From Liolophura sinensis (taxonomy: Eukaryota > Mollusca > Polyplacophora > Chitonida > Chitonidae), in assembly GCF_032854445.1 (NCBI RefSeq), contig NC_088295.1, forward strand, positions 72,570,028 through 72,634,027: DNA of 64,000 nucleotides. The letters are read 5' to 3'. Shown piece by piece: positions 48,966 through 64,000 of the stretch. The stretch's first letter is position 1. Each line of letters begins with the position of its first letter. The notes beneath the pieces are model-generated. The model worked only from the letters and a program-made list of their open reading frames with translations. It was not told the DNA's origin and ran no database searches. The position numbers and the translations under genes are program-made.

Positions 48966-49703
48966 GATCTCGGTCGCGTTCTCCTTCAGTGTGCTCGTTG
49001 GTATCGAACCAATAATGTACAAACAGTTGATATAGTTCATTATCATTTCTGAGTAGTTTGAGATGCGAATTATTTAGTAAGTGTTCTTGATGGGTGCCCA
49101 TGCAGTAGTTTATGACGAACGTTTATGTTACATGGTTCAGTTTCCCCGCCCCTTGTAGCCGACTCCTGAGTAATCCTGTCTATATACTTAGCCGGCCTGT
49201 CGTTGTGTAAACTGCATTCCGGAAACTTTTCTGTAGGGTTTATGTATCGCCATAGAGGATAAATCCGTCATAATAGTTTCCAAGTTCTGGCCTTCGTTCT
49301 AATTACGTGCCAGAAATTTTAGTACCATGGGTCCATACTAATTTACTAAGGTGCTGAAACAGTCTAAACGTTGGAACGTCTTACATAGGTGGCCAAAATT
49401 AAGTTCTATCCAAGTATAGATCAGGTCATGTCATGTATGTGTATGTAAGATTAATCTAACATAGGCAAGATTGTCTATACTCATCTAATAGGTAACATAC
49501 GGGTAGGCCCTATTAACTGTGGTTAACAGCGTATGATGTTGTACATCTTTATTAAGGTATATCAATATGCACATAATGTACACATTTTCGCATGGAAGAC
49601 ATTGATTATGTTTTACTTAGGTCCAGTTATATACCCTGCCCATGTACGTGTGTCTTTTGTAGATTCATAATGACGGTTATTTTCGGTTATATCTTTGGTT
49701 CAG

Positions 49704-49819
49704 ATGGTTCGGATCTGTATGGCGGTGTTCAGTGCCGTGTGGGCTGTTTCATGTCAGCACTTTGTACACGCTGCATGGCGCAGTGCAGTCTAGAACCATG
49801 CAGTACTACATGTCGCTGA
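49704..49819 (+). CDS. Candidate cysteine-rich terminal exon, phase 1
   Basis: Acceptor ttatatctttggttcag| is followed in phase 1 by 38 codons to TGA. The peptide starts DGSDLYGGVQCRVGC and ends CSLEPCSTTCR, with eight cysteines in the last 29 residues. Joined to the exon at 39228-39291 it would give a 59-residue protein, but a separate first exon closer by is equally possible. The cysteine spacing matches no domain I know. Clustered cysteines without a span may be disulphide-bonded, metal-binding or acylated; the sequence alone does not decide. Confidence 0.35.
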
Positions 49820-50384
49820 GCCGTGACACATCTGCCCACTTCTGTAATTGTGAGATAAGAGTTTCATGTTAAATACTGCACTACATTATAAGAAAATATT
49901 CAAACCTGCTATCACCCTGATACATTGATTTGGTTTTAAACTGAATACTTTCCTAAAATTGAAATGCTGTATACAAATTTAATCATGCTAATTCCAACAT
50001 GGTGACAGTGGTGTACCATTATCTTACGTGAAACAACACTTCTTTTGTGTATATAAGGCATTTTATGTTTAAAGTCTTTTAATCTAACATTACGTACCTT
50101 CCATGTAGTCATTACCCGATTTAAAAGTTTTAAGGTGTGGGCAATCCACTTTACAATATTTAACACGATTTATCAGCTTAAAACTTATAGAGAGTCTTGA
50201 CATTCTGACACTTGCGTTTATATCGCAAGGATTATAGAAACACCTTGAACGGAAATGTTACCGCACTTAAATTAAAAGTATGTACTAAACAGTATAACAA
50301 CGACAAGATGATTTCTAATGAAAAACAAAGTAGTACGGTTGAACATCAGTAAAAAAGTCTTTGGCAGACCTGCTTGCCCGCCTG

Positions 50385-51020
50385 GTTAAAATTGTACCTA
50401 GCCTATAAACCGTCTTTTGATTGAACGAGCCGTTCACATGTGTCTGTGTATGTGTAAATTCTTTCCTTATCAAAAATGATACACAGAAAAAAAGAACACA
50501 GTCTTATTCACTGCGCACGGAATCCATTGAAGGACAGGCCCTAGTTGGCCAGCATTGTAGGCCACCGGTAATGGTCTTATTTCCACATGTCACTTAGCTA
50601 TGAGATGGCATATTTGAACTAATCTGTTGCTATAGATGGCGAATGGAATGGAGAACCAGTTCGAATGAATATTTTAAGATATCTGTAAGAACTTGAGCCA
50701 GTTCGAATGAGTTACAACCCCAATGACTTCGTGTTTATACGTTGGTGGAATAATCTTTCTAGGGAGGTCACCTGTTTAGCCATGTCATCTGTTTTCTGGT
50801 AGTGAAGGCCTCTGCTTAAGAATTGTACCTGGCCTATAAACTGTCTTTTGGTTGACGGAGCCGTTCACATGTACCTGTGCGAGTGTAAATTCTTTGCTTA
50901 CCTAAAACGATATTATGTTATATAATAGCAGTAGCCGAAAACACAGTCTTATTACAAGGATAACGGAATTCAGGTAGCATTGTAGGCTACCGTTAACGGT
51001 TTTCCGATTGACTGCCTATT
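50385..51020. repeat. Diverged direct duplication, ~200 bp, 430-bp spacing
   Basis: ttgtacctagcctataaacc, gagccgttcacatgtgtctg, aacacagtcttattcactgc and gcattgtaggccaccggtaa near 50390-50570 recur in the same order near 50825-50996, with about 75-80% identity by eye. Confidence 0.7.
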
Positions 51021-51163
51021 TACCTGCAGCAGGTGCATATTGAACATTTGCGAGATAAATTCAAGACCCTGCATGATGAATACAATAAGACAAGGCTTAT
51101 TCAATTTACTATGGTTCAAACATTATCGGTATATCATCTTGCATCTCTGGGCGTAATCCTTAT

Positions 51164-51402
51164 ATCTCGCGCCGTACACTACTTATGCGCGTAATTATTA
51201 CGCCCCGGGACGCTCTGCCTGGTCATAATTTGAATTGTCGTCCCGCACCAGCCCGGGCCATAATTCTCACGTGCCGGGACTGAGAGACTGCGGCAGAGTG
51301 GGGTTGTAGCAAACCCCATGTCCGGGTTAACAAGACAAGCAGTGATCCAGTAACTGCGAAGTTCGTTTATATGAGATTTCCGCCAAGAAATGAGACGGTG
51401 TT
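51164..51402 (-). repeat. Inverted-pair repeat, copy 2
   Basis: This is the reverse-oriented partner of 46647-46843 and carries an extra segment (cagcccgggccataattctc to gcaaaccccatgtccggg) absent from copy 1. The cgccgtacactacttatgcg and aattattacgccccggg blocks align well. Confidence 0.75.
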
Positions 51403-51419
51403 ACTGGTACAATTTGTCG

Positions 51420-51690
51420 CATGAGACCGTGGTATTTGTCTTGTGAGAACTTGTGGTATTAGTCGTATGCGAACTTATGGTGTTCGTCGTATGAGAACTT
51501 GTAGTATTAGTTGTATGAGAACTTGTGGTATTAGTCGTATGAGAACTCGTGATATGAGTTGTATGAGAGCCCGTGGAATTGGTAGCATAATTGGTGGTGT
51601 TGGTCATATGAGATCATTTATGATTGTATCATTAATGGTTGTATGAGAACTTGTGGTATTGGTCGCGTGGTAATTGGTGTTATTGGTTAT
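51420..51690. repeat. 24-bp minisatellite, degenerate
   Basis: The units gtatgagaacttgtggtatt-agtc run with a 24-bp step over about 10 units. Because 24 is divisible by three, both strands show periodic open frames (MRTCGIS-like and TNTTSSHT-like); these are repeat by-products. Confidence 0.85.
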
Positions 51691-53491
51691 ATTGGAATGA
51701 AGATACGGCATGTATAATTGAGTTCACTATTCACAAAAAAGTTTCTCAGCTATCGATCGCAGCGCGGTGAATAAGTATTGCATATAGTGTATGCCTACTG
51801 CGTCACATGCAAGATAATGTTTGTGCGCATAGCCATGTAAACACAGATTGTATATACACATTACATGTTACTCTGACATAGACACAGTGTTTATTATCCA
51901 ATCCAGCGCCAAAGACGAGGGGTCATGGACGTTTTGTTTTGGTTGAATTCAGCCAAGATGACTTCATATGGTATAAGTCTATGGGTCCAAAGAGACATAT
52001 ATAGCGTTACAAGGCTTGTGATTAATCTATTTGTCCCTGTCGACAAAGTGAGATACCAATCATTTTCAGTGGAAATTAGGTAAAAATGAAGTTTACATCA
52101 AAATAAAGACCATCGAAACAGTTATGCCCCTTTATAATATTAGTTTCCACCTTGGCCTTTTCCTGCAAAACCTTCTCTTTGGTGTACTGACTAAACACCA
52201 TTTACGGTCCATCTAACAAGTTCATGTTTAAACAAACAAATTTCTGTAGCGTCACCTGGTTTCACATGAGAATTTATATTCTCGAAACAGGTAGAGAACA
52301 ACAGTTTAATTGTTTATCACTGTAAAATTCTTCAGTTTTTCGTGATTTTTTTTCATGATATTCTTTTAATTGTCGTTGCTCCATTTCTTTTACAATTCTT
52401 TCACAGTTTTGTATGTCGGTTCTGTGTGCAAGCGTGTACGCACAACAATGCGTTTTCCACTCTTCGTAGCGGGGCTTTCGTGATGCTACATCAGCGTTCT
52501 CTACACACGTACACTACCTGAACGTGACTAATTTCCATTTCCGCCAGTTACACCAATTGTTTCAGGCAAATTGCTTCCTCTGTTGCCCTAAATCCAACAT
52601 TTGTCTTCTCAGAGACTCTCCACTGTGTTGCATCCAATTAGACATTTACAACGTCGTAACTTGGTCGGTTCGGCCCGCACATCATCGCGTTCTTGAACGT
52701 TCTGCAAACATTGTACTCGATTATGGAATAGTAGGCGTGTTTTGCACTCTGGCTTGTCGTCGCAGCAACAATTGAGGGGGGTTAGGGTAGGGTATCTGAG
52801 AGTCAGCATACGATTGATATCTGTTAAAATTTTGAACATGATAAATTGTTTTTAATCCTCAAACTCATGTTCGGGAACAACTGTTTCATCTGGCAGAGAT
52901 GGAAAAACTACAATTTGAAAGAAAACTCATCAATTTAAGAAAGCCATTTTATATCCATATGCGAGATACCCATTTTGAAACCAACCATTAACAACAAGTC
53001 CCAAAGCATAAAACATTCTATTTAAAAACGACAGCTTGCTTAACAGAAAAACAGTCGTCAGTTTTCAGTTTCATCAAGAGAAGATGGTTATTCAAAGCAT
53101 GAAATTCAACATTAAAATTTTACCCTTGACACGCAAATTATTGCTGACTGTTAAACACAAAGTAAATATCTGCAAGACGAGCTTTGTTTACAGCTTTCCA
53201 TATAAGCGTCCTATATGTGAAAAAGTTGTACCTCAGCACATGATTAAATTTAATTAGACAGAGCAATAAGAAATTTTTAAGTTTTTTAAGTGAGACCGAG
53301 GCGAATGACTGAGTATGCCTGCCCAATTAGTTAAAAACTAGTGACGTTCCATTAACGCTGTCACATAATTCAAAAGTTCAAATAAAGGTAACTACGCGTG
53401 ACGCTTCCTCCGTGCTTTCCCGTTATCCAGCTTCCATACGTCAGCTTTTCTTTCTGAGGTTTACTCCGAGCCAATGGATTTGTGATTTCAG
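51691..53491. other. No confident gene
   Basis: Apart from the candidate exon at 52407, an open frame at 52561-52775 after acceptor caattgtttcag| is cysteine-rich at its start (ANCFLCCPKSNICLL) but in phase 0. No partner exon was found. Confidence 0.35.
52407..52483 (+). CDS. Weak candidate terminal exon, phase 1
   Basis: A very good acceptor (ttttacaattctttcacag|) is followed in phase 1 by 25 codons to TGA. They encode VLYVGSVCKRVRTTMRF and a short hydrophobic end. Listed because the acceptor is the strongest in the 52-53 kb stretch. The product is short and unremarkable. Confidence 0.12.
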
Positions 53492-53610
53492 ATAAAAGTA
53501 ATGCTATTGACAGTGCAGGATGTTCCCACTTTTATCAAAAGTTTTCAACGATGTCGAGTTACTTGGCAGGATTAGGTTTGTTAGTGCAGTATATCCTTTT
53601 TCATTTCTAA
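53492..53610 (+). CDS. Candidate terminal exon with hydrophobic end, phase 1
   Basis: Acceptor gatttgtgatttcag| leads in phase 1 into 39 codons ending TAA at 53608-53610. The peptide starts DKSNAIDSAGCSHF and ends SSYLAGLGLLVQYILFHF, a hydrophobic C-terminus long enough for a tail anchor. It shares phase and size with the other terminal-exon candidates in this interval. Not recognised; could be a chance frame. Confidence 0.2.
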
Positions 53611-53780
53611 TTCTGCTCAAGCAGCAAACAAACAGTTGTACATAGTATAAATCACAGCCTCTGTTCGAACAATACACCATCACAGAAGACAACATTTATA
53701 GTTGCTCTGATTAGTTTCATGTATTCTCGTTTTAAACATTATTCAGGTCAGCTCACTACCATGTAGACATGTTGAATACC

Positions 53781-53935
53781 AGTTCACAATGCGGACCCCA
53801 TCATGGTGCTGCTTTACTTGAACGTTATACCGAAGACACCAGACAGAACACCCCACCAGTTACGGTGCGGACTCGATCATAGTGCTACTTTACTTGAACG
53901 TTATACCCAAGACACCAGACAGAATACCCATGTAG
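53781..53935. repeat. Two-copy tandem duplication, 76-bp period
   Basis: The block ctttacttgaacgttatacc-gaagacaccagacagaa occurs twice; the anchors gcggac lie at 53791 and 53867. Confidence 0.9.
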
Positions 53936-54649
53936 CCATTTGCGCGGGCCATTTTTTCCGCCAAGTATGTCACGTGCAGTCTGTATGTTTAATCGTTTAA
54001 TCCCGCTTCTTCGGGGGATATAGCTTTTGGCAATAGACAAATAAATGAATAAATAAAATCTTAAGTATGTTCCGAATGGTCTAACCCGGGTCTCTGACTT
54101 CCGAAGTAGACGACCACTTAGTTCGTGAAAAATGTGTGTTCTTAGAATTAGGAACATCGCCAGCTAATCATCGTGATTTGATCAAAAATGCATAAATTTC
54201 GAGCATTTCACTCTCTAACATGTTTCATAGAATATGTGCTTGCGAATTTAATGAACACAACATGACCTTGAGATCATGAAGTGTGAGTGTGGTACAACAA
54301 AATCAGCGGCTTGAAAGTTTACAAATTATATTTTGTTATCGGAAAATATACTTGTAAATATCTGTTCTCATGATCCATTTCTTACCACATAGGTAATTCA
54401 ATAGGTTTTGATAAAGCAGTATATCCAATTGCATATTCTGTGTTACAATGCTAACGTTGTTTTGGATTAAATAGTTAAAGTTTAAACATTTACATAGAAT
54501 TGAAAAAATACAGTCTCAAAGGATCTGAGACAGTTAAACACGATAAAAGAAATTTAATGCAGTCTAAGAAACATCCGTCATTATATAATATTTTTTTTTC
54601 TTTCACTTCAAATGTTTATTTAACGAACTCGTAGTTTGGAGGTTACATG

Positions 54650-55305
54650 CACCACCTAAGCATTATATTATGTGTACCTGGCGTCAGTATAACCATAGTG
54701 CCGTCGAGATTGAGCCGTCTAAACATATATCACGGACATTATATTATGTATAGGTGGCGTCAATATAACCATAGTGCTGTCGAAATTGCACCGTCTAAAC
54801 AGATATCACGGACCTTATATTACGTAGACGTGGCGTCAGTATAACCATAGTGGTGTCGAGATTGCGCCGTCTAAACAGATATCACGGACATTATGTTATG
54901 TGTACGTGGCTTCAGTATAACCATAGAGTTTTTCACATTGCACCATCGAAAACAGAAAATGACGGACATTATGTGGCCAGAATATAACCATAGTGTTGTC
55001 GACATTGCACCATCTAAACCAGAAAATCACGGACATTATGTTATGTATACGTAGCCTCAGTATAATAATAGTGTTTTTAGACTGCACCCTCTAAAACAGA
55101 TTTTACTGACATTATGTTATGTATGCGGGATCTAAATATAATAGTAGTACTGTTGAGATTGCACTATCTAAACAGAAATCATTGACATTATGTGGCCAGG
55201 ATATAACTATAGTGTTGTCAAGATTGCACCGCCTAAAACAGAAATCACGGACATTATATCATCTATGCGTGGTCTCCATATAACCATAGTGTTGTGATTA
55301 AGTCA
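54650..55305. repeat. 76-bp minisatellite, ~9 units with deleted variants
   Basis: Anchors (cacggacattatattatg type) lie at about 54661, 54737, 54813 and 54889 with an exact 76-bp step. Units near 54965 and 55185 lack about 12-16 bases between attatg and the cag/agg-atataac part (attatgtggccagaatataa), alternating with full-length units. Confidence 0.85.
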
Positions 55306-55885
55306 ACAGATTAACCTAAGACAGCATAAGTATTCGTGGCCACGATCGCTCAGACATGCGCGTGGTTTGATTTTGTATCAGTCATTATCACGAACCTTTG
55401 TACTAAGCGACAAAGAGCGAGTGGTGACATTGTTTTAGCACAGTCGCAGGTAGTCGTATCAATGGTTGTGGATGGTACTGGGTGAAATCGCGAATCAGTG
55501 GGCTCCATTTGAAGGTTGTTTTACGACCATCCCAGCAGACAGAGTTGGTTATCGAAGTGGACAGCAGTGGTGGTAACATACAGGAATTACGGTAGATTTA
55601 GCAGTGAACGCCAATTAAACCTTGATTGAAGTAATCAACCTATGTACAAGCTCATAACATTAGCTTACAGATATACCACCATCTGAGTACGTGTAATTAA
55701 GCACTGTCATGTGGAAGTTGAAAAGGTTGTGTTCGATAAGCTCGATTACTTTTGCAACATCGGTGCGGCTATTTCTTTAGTCATGGATAATGAAACAAGT
55801 CCTAGATGTATATGTCATTATTTAGAGGATACAGCTCTCGTTGTGTGTCTATTGCTTATGATGTACAAAAATAACATGGTCGCAC

Positions 55886-55966
55886 GTGGAAAGATCTGCC
55901 AGCAACCTGCGGTTGATCGTATGTTTCCCCCCAGGCTCTGCCTGTTTTCCTCGCACCTCCGAAGAC
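55886..55966 (+). mobile_element. SINE central fragment
   Basis: acgtggaaagatctgccagc, aacctgcggttgatcgtatg and cccaggctctgcctgttttc correspond to the middle of the tRNA-headed SINE. Both ends are missing. Confidence 0.7.
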
Positions 55967-56206
55967 TTATGAACTAGCACTGAGGTACAAGTACACGATT
56001 TGGGCACTGGTCAAATATATGCGTCTAGAAAATTCTTTGCGTCTTTCTCGTATCCTTGAAAGTTGTTTACTGTTTTCTGTATCCCCATGATTCCTTCCTA
56101 ATATTTATATGTTATAGTTATATGCTTTTCTAGTTTTGGGCTAGTTTATGTTGAACGTGCCTTTGGCAGTTGGTCTTGACAATGGTCATATGCTGTGCGT
56201 GTAAGC

Positions 56207-56700
56207 CTTCACTATCTAAGCATCTACATGAACTGTTATAAAAAAAACCCTAACTATGGTAAAATGATAAGAGATCGAATTTCACAGGTTACGCGTGACC
56301 ATTTGTCAACTTGCATATTGTCGTCGCTGGTCTGGTTTCACTCGCAATGCTGACGTCTTTTATATTGAATAACCGGGATTCTTCCCGTGTCCTAAAAGTC
56401 CCCTAGGCCTGGTCATTTCGTATTGTTGTTATGTTATAACATTAAACGTCATGACTATACACATCTGAGTAATTAAACGTGACGTGTATTAAATTATGTT
56501 AACACCAGTGCATTTTGTTTACCTAATTCTAGTAAAACCTGTATAAGATGCTATTATCTAAGCATTTACATGAACAGTTAGAATAAAACCCTAACTAAGG
56601 TAAACTGACAATGGCCAATTGTGACCATCTGTCAACTATCACACTGTCGTGGCTGCTCTGGTTTCACTCGTTATGCCATTTTCTTTTTATATTACAGTTA
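56207..56700 (+). repeat. Direct repeat pair of a dispersed element, ~345 bp apart
   Basis: ctaagcatctacatgaactg, aaccctaactatggtaaaat and catttgtcaacttgcatatt ... ctggtctggtttcactcgca at 56216-56350 recur at 56560-56680 in order. Related copies lie at 34573 (plus) and 37050 (minus). The second copy ends about 180 bp before the exon at 56889. Confidence 0.7.
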
Positions 56701-56888
56701 CTGACCTGGAAAGGTTATTATGGTTAAAGATGTTACGGTATGGAGACCCCTTGACATCTAATTTACCTTAATTCCTCTTTGACCTCTACGCAAATATTTA
56801 CAGCTGAATAAACCCCTTTGGACCATCTGAGCAACGCAAAGAATAGTTAGATAATAATATGCTTTTCTCGCCATTGTTACTGTTTCAG

Positions 56889-57010
56889 GTTCGGCCATGG
56901 AGAGTTACTTCCCTTTACTGGTGGCCATTTTCGTCTGGGTAGGAATTGGCACTGTTGTGGGTGTCGTGGCTATCGTTTACTTATGTACCACCGCCAAGAG
57001 GCTCTTCTGA
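56889..57010 (+). CDS. Terminal exon encoding a single-pass membrane microprotein (37 aa from its own ATG)
   Basis: Acceptor ccattgttactgtttcag| opens an exon reading, in phase 1, GSAMESYFPLLV and onward to TGA at 57008. Inside it the ATG at 56897 sits in a strong context (gccATGG). It gives a 37-residue protein: a short N-terminus MESYFP, one span (LLVAIFVWVGIGTVVGVVA continuing IVYLC), and a basic end TTAKRLF. It could be translated from this ATG behind a non-coding first exon, or be a phase-1 tail on the exon at 39228. Single-span microproteins of this length include SERCA regulators such as sarcolipin and sarcolamban; there is no diagnostic identity here, so that is only a structural comparison. 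No close plus-strand AATAAA was seen before about 57620. Confidence 0.45.
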
Positions 57011-57479
57011 TGAGACAAGATGAGTGAAGGCGAATGACCAGCCAGTAGTCTCCCCGTGTTCAAGGACGATACTCTCGTCCTCTGTATTCTCATAACTGAA
57101 CACGTGATTTTTCATATGTGGCAGTCCTTTCCTATCCCGTATGACACAGCATATAACAGGCTGTTTGTTAACTCCACAATATGTCTAAATATATAGGAGG
57201 ATTGCCAGCATTCAGATATTGAGTGATGCCTTGTAAGCATGACATTCGGATACAATATGTTTTTCGTCAAGATAGTTTGGACATTTCTGCGAGAGAATCG
57301 CTCAGATCGTCCAGATTATGACCATTGTTTAGACTATGAAGGGCAAAGATGCAGAGAAGCCACAGACTGCATCCTGTACTTTTACGGTCGTTGGTTGGTG
57401 TTGCTATCAAGTTGACGTGCTTGAAAACTTTCTTATTCCGAGGTATGAACACCAGCATCAGTTTGACCGCGGGTATAAT

Positions 57480-58718
57480 ACATTTCTTTATTGACAACAC
57501 TGTGTACAGAAATAAATTAGAGTAACTATATACAAATGAGTATATATTCGTGGAATGTACATATTTTGTGAACGGAATGTGAACTGATCGATGGATTGTG
57601 CAAATACATTCATGAGGAATAAATAATGTTCCTTTTTGCACAAATTCTATGCATATGAATAAATAATTTAGTCAATGACGTTTCAGATACACGTGAATAG
57701 TATTTAGGAATGCTGAGGTACAAATCTTGAGGTATATATCAAAGCTGAGGAATCGAAAGGAGTATATTTCTGGTAACAAATGTTAATGCAGTTATCGTTT
57801 GTTTAGTTCTCCTTGGTAGGATAGTGCAAATGATCACCATATCACCATGTTCATTCAAAGATGCTGACTTAGATACACAAACCGCCACATATCAATGTAC
57901 AAATATTTCCATGGTATTCGTAATTCAATGATGTAGGCGAACACGTTAACATATTGGACGTGTCTAGATACATTTTGTATATAGACTGTAGGTGGCCAGT
58001 ACATGTTTTTCAACTTTGTCTTGTTTCAAACTGTGCCACGTTGTACAAGGTTCTGCCCATCGCGGGTGATCAGAGCATGCCCGCACAGTGGATGGACCGT
58101 TACAACTGTCACGAGTCAAGAGTCTCGCCTCAAAATCTTTATACAGACCGGCAAAATGTGGCATAGTGTTACTGACGTTGTCTTTTCTGTCCTGCAATTG
58201 TGTCACCGTTTTTTTTTTCTGCTGCCGTTGCTGAATATTTTGAACAAGAATTCGTCCAGCCATCCATGTCTTAGTTCGGTTACAATTTGTCCATTTGCCG
58301 TTGTTTTTGCTGTTTCTTTGAGCATCATGTCTCTCACCTCGTCCTCCTAAGAGTTTATACCTCTTGTGGGTGAGATGTCCCTGAAGTCCTTGAAGCAACA
58401 TATTCTGTCTTTTCTGATCACCTTAACGTCGGTCCTATGGGTTTGACATGATGTCATTATCAGAATATCACCTCGAAATCGGTTTCAATGTTCGACCTGG
58501 TGTTAGTACAATGCCATCGCAAATGTACGATTATCATCAACAGGCAGAGCTTGGATCTTCCACATGATGTTGGTACACAATATCATCACGAAGGTGGCAT
58601 GGCCATCTCCACGTATTATCATCACCAGGCAGAGCTTGGATCTTCCACATGATGTTGGTACACAATATCATCACGAAGGTGGCATGGCCATCTCCATGTA
58701 AAGAATATACCTTCACCC
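57480..58718 (-). other. Probable 3' untranslated region of the EGF gene
   Basis: Downstream of the stop at 58719 no further splice-compatible coding exon was seen on the minus strand. The nearest clear minus-strand AATAAA is at about 57483-57488 (tttatt on the plus strand), giving a UTR of about 1.2 kb if used. A 145-codon open frame at 57964-58401 lies inside, basic and asparagine/glutamine-rich with no recognisable domain. One frame of this length is expected by chance in 64 kb, so I do not call it a gene. Confidence 0.35.
58530..58700. repeat. Two-copy tandem duplication, 85-bp period
   Basis: The block starting caggcagagcttggatcttc recurs at 58541 and 58626 with almost no changes, through ggtggcatggccatctcca. 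It lies just downstream of the EGF-gene stop codon, in the presumed 3' UTR. The near-identity suggests a recent duplication. Confidence 0.9.

Positions 58719-64000
<5,282 letters not shown>

Noticed and set aside
51401-51646. Periodic SHTTNTTS and MRTCGIS open frames on opposite strands
   Set aside because: The 24-bp repeat is a multiple of three, so both strands stay open. No initiation or splice context.
52561-52775. Cysteine-rich frame starting ANCFLCCPKSNICLL after an acceptor
   Set aside because: Phase 0 with no matching donor found. The later part is not cysteine-patterned. Kept only as a note in the region entry.
57964-58401. 145-codon minus-strand open frame
   Set aside because: Length is near what chance gives in 64 kb. 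Composition is biased and no domain is visible. It lies where the EGF-gene 3' UTR is expected.

Overview
The window looks like animal nuclear DNA, most likely from a mollusc or another lophotrochozoan. Three things point that way. It is AT-rich and gene-poor, and coding sequence sits in short exons bounded by GT/AG signals. There are many tRNA-headed SINE copies sharing one 3' end ('tccyaccataatgctgg...ttcttgagyacggcgtaaaac', then an AAATAAAT tail), plus a second SINE type ending in 'gttaaacccc' and (CACT)n. The assignment rests on remembered repeat signatures, not on a search. Nothing prokaryotic is present: no operons, rRNA, CRISPR or classical tRNA gene was seen.

Layout. 1-8.2 kb: three diverged tandem copies of a 2.7-3.5 kb non-coding unit. 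8.2-18.9 kb: mostly unremarkable DNA with SINE pieces, a 28-bp minisatellite and a possible decayed coding stretch near 11.6-12.1 kb. 18.9-20.5 kb: a homogeneous 50-bp minisatellite with an inverted arm on its left. 20.5-25 kb: 44-bp, 62/58-bp and 22-bp tandem arrays, an inverted-repeat MITE candidate and a SINE inserted into the 22-bp array. 27.4-32.6 kb: a candidate signal-anchor first exon, a decayed LINE reverse transcriptase, two near-identical LINE 3' tails 3,120 bp apart, and several splice-flanked open segments on the minus strand. 34-46 kb: SINEs, some with intact target-site duplications, and a foldback element.

Genes. From 39.2 kb on the plus strand a TATA-driven first exon (39228-39291, phase-1 end) joins cleanly to a terminal exon at 41128-41291, giving a 75-residue single-pass membrane protein. 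Further phase-1 terminal-exon candidates lie downstream. One is cysteine-rich (49704-49819). One encodes a membrane span with its own well-placed ATG (56889-57010). The locus may therefore be one promoter with several alternative tails, or several small tandem genes. From the right edge down to 58719 on the minus strand runs the best-supported gene: the 3' half of a secreted or surface protein with a thrombospondin type-1 module, eight EGF modules each on its own phase-1 exon, and a C-terminal tail on two more exons. The two loci converge, with about 1.7 kb between their stop codons.

Limits: no alignment, splice prediction or expression data could be used. Apart from the EGF gene and the 39.2-41.3 kb gene, all coding calls are tentative.
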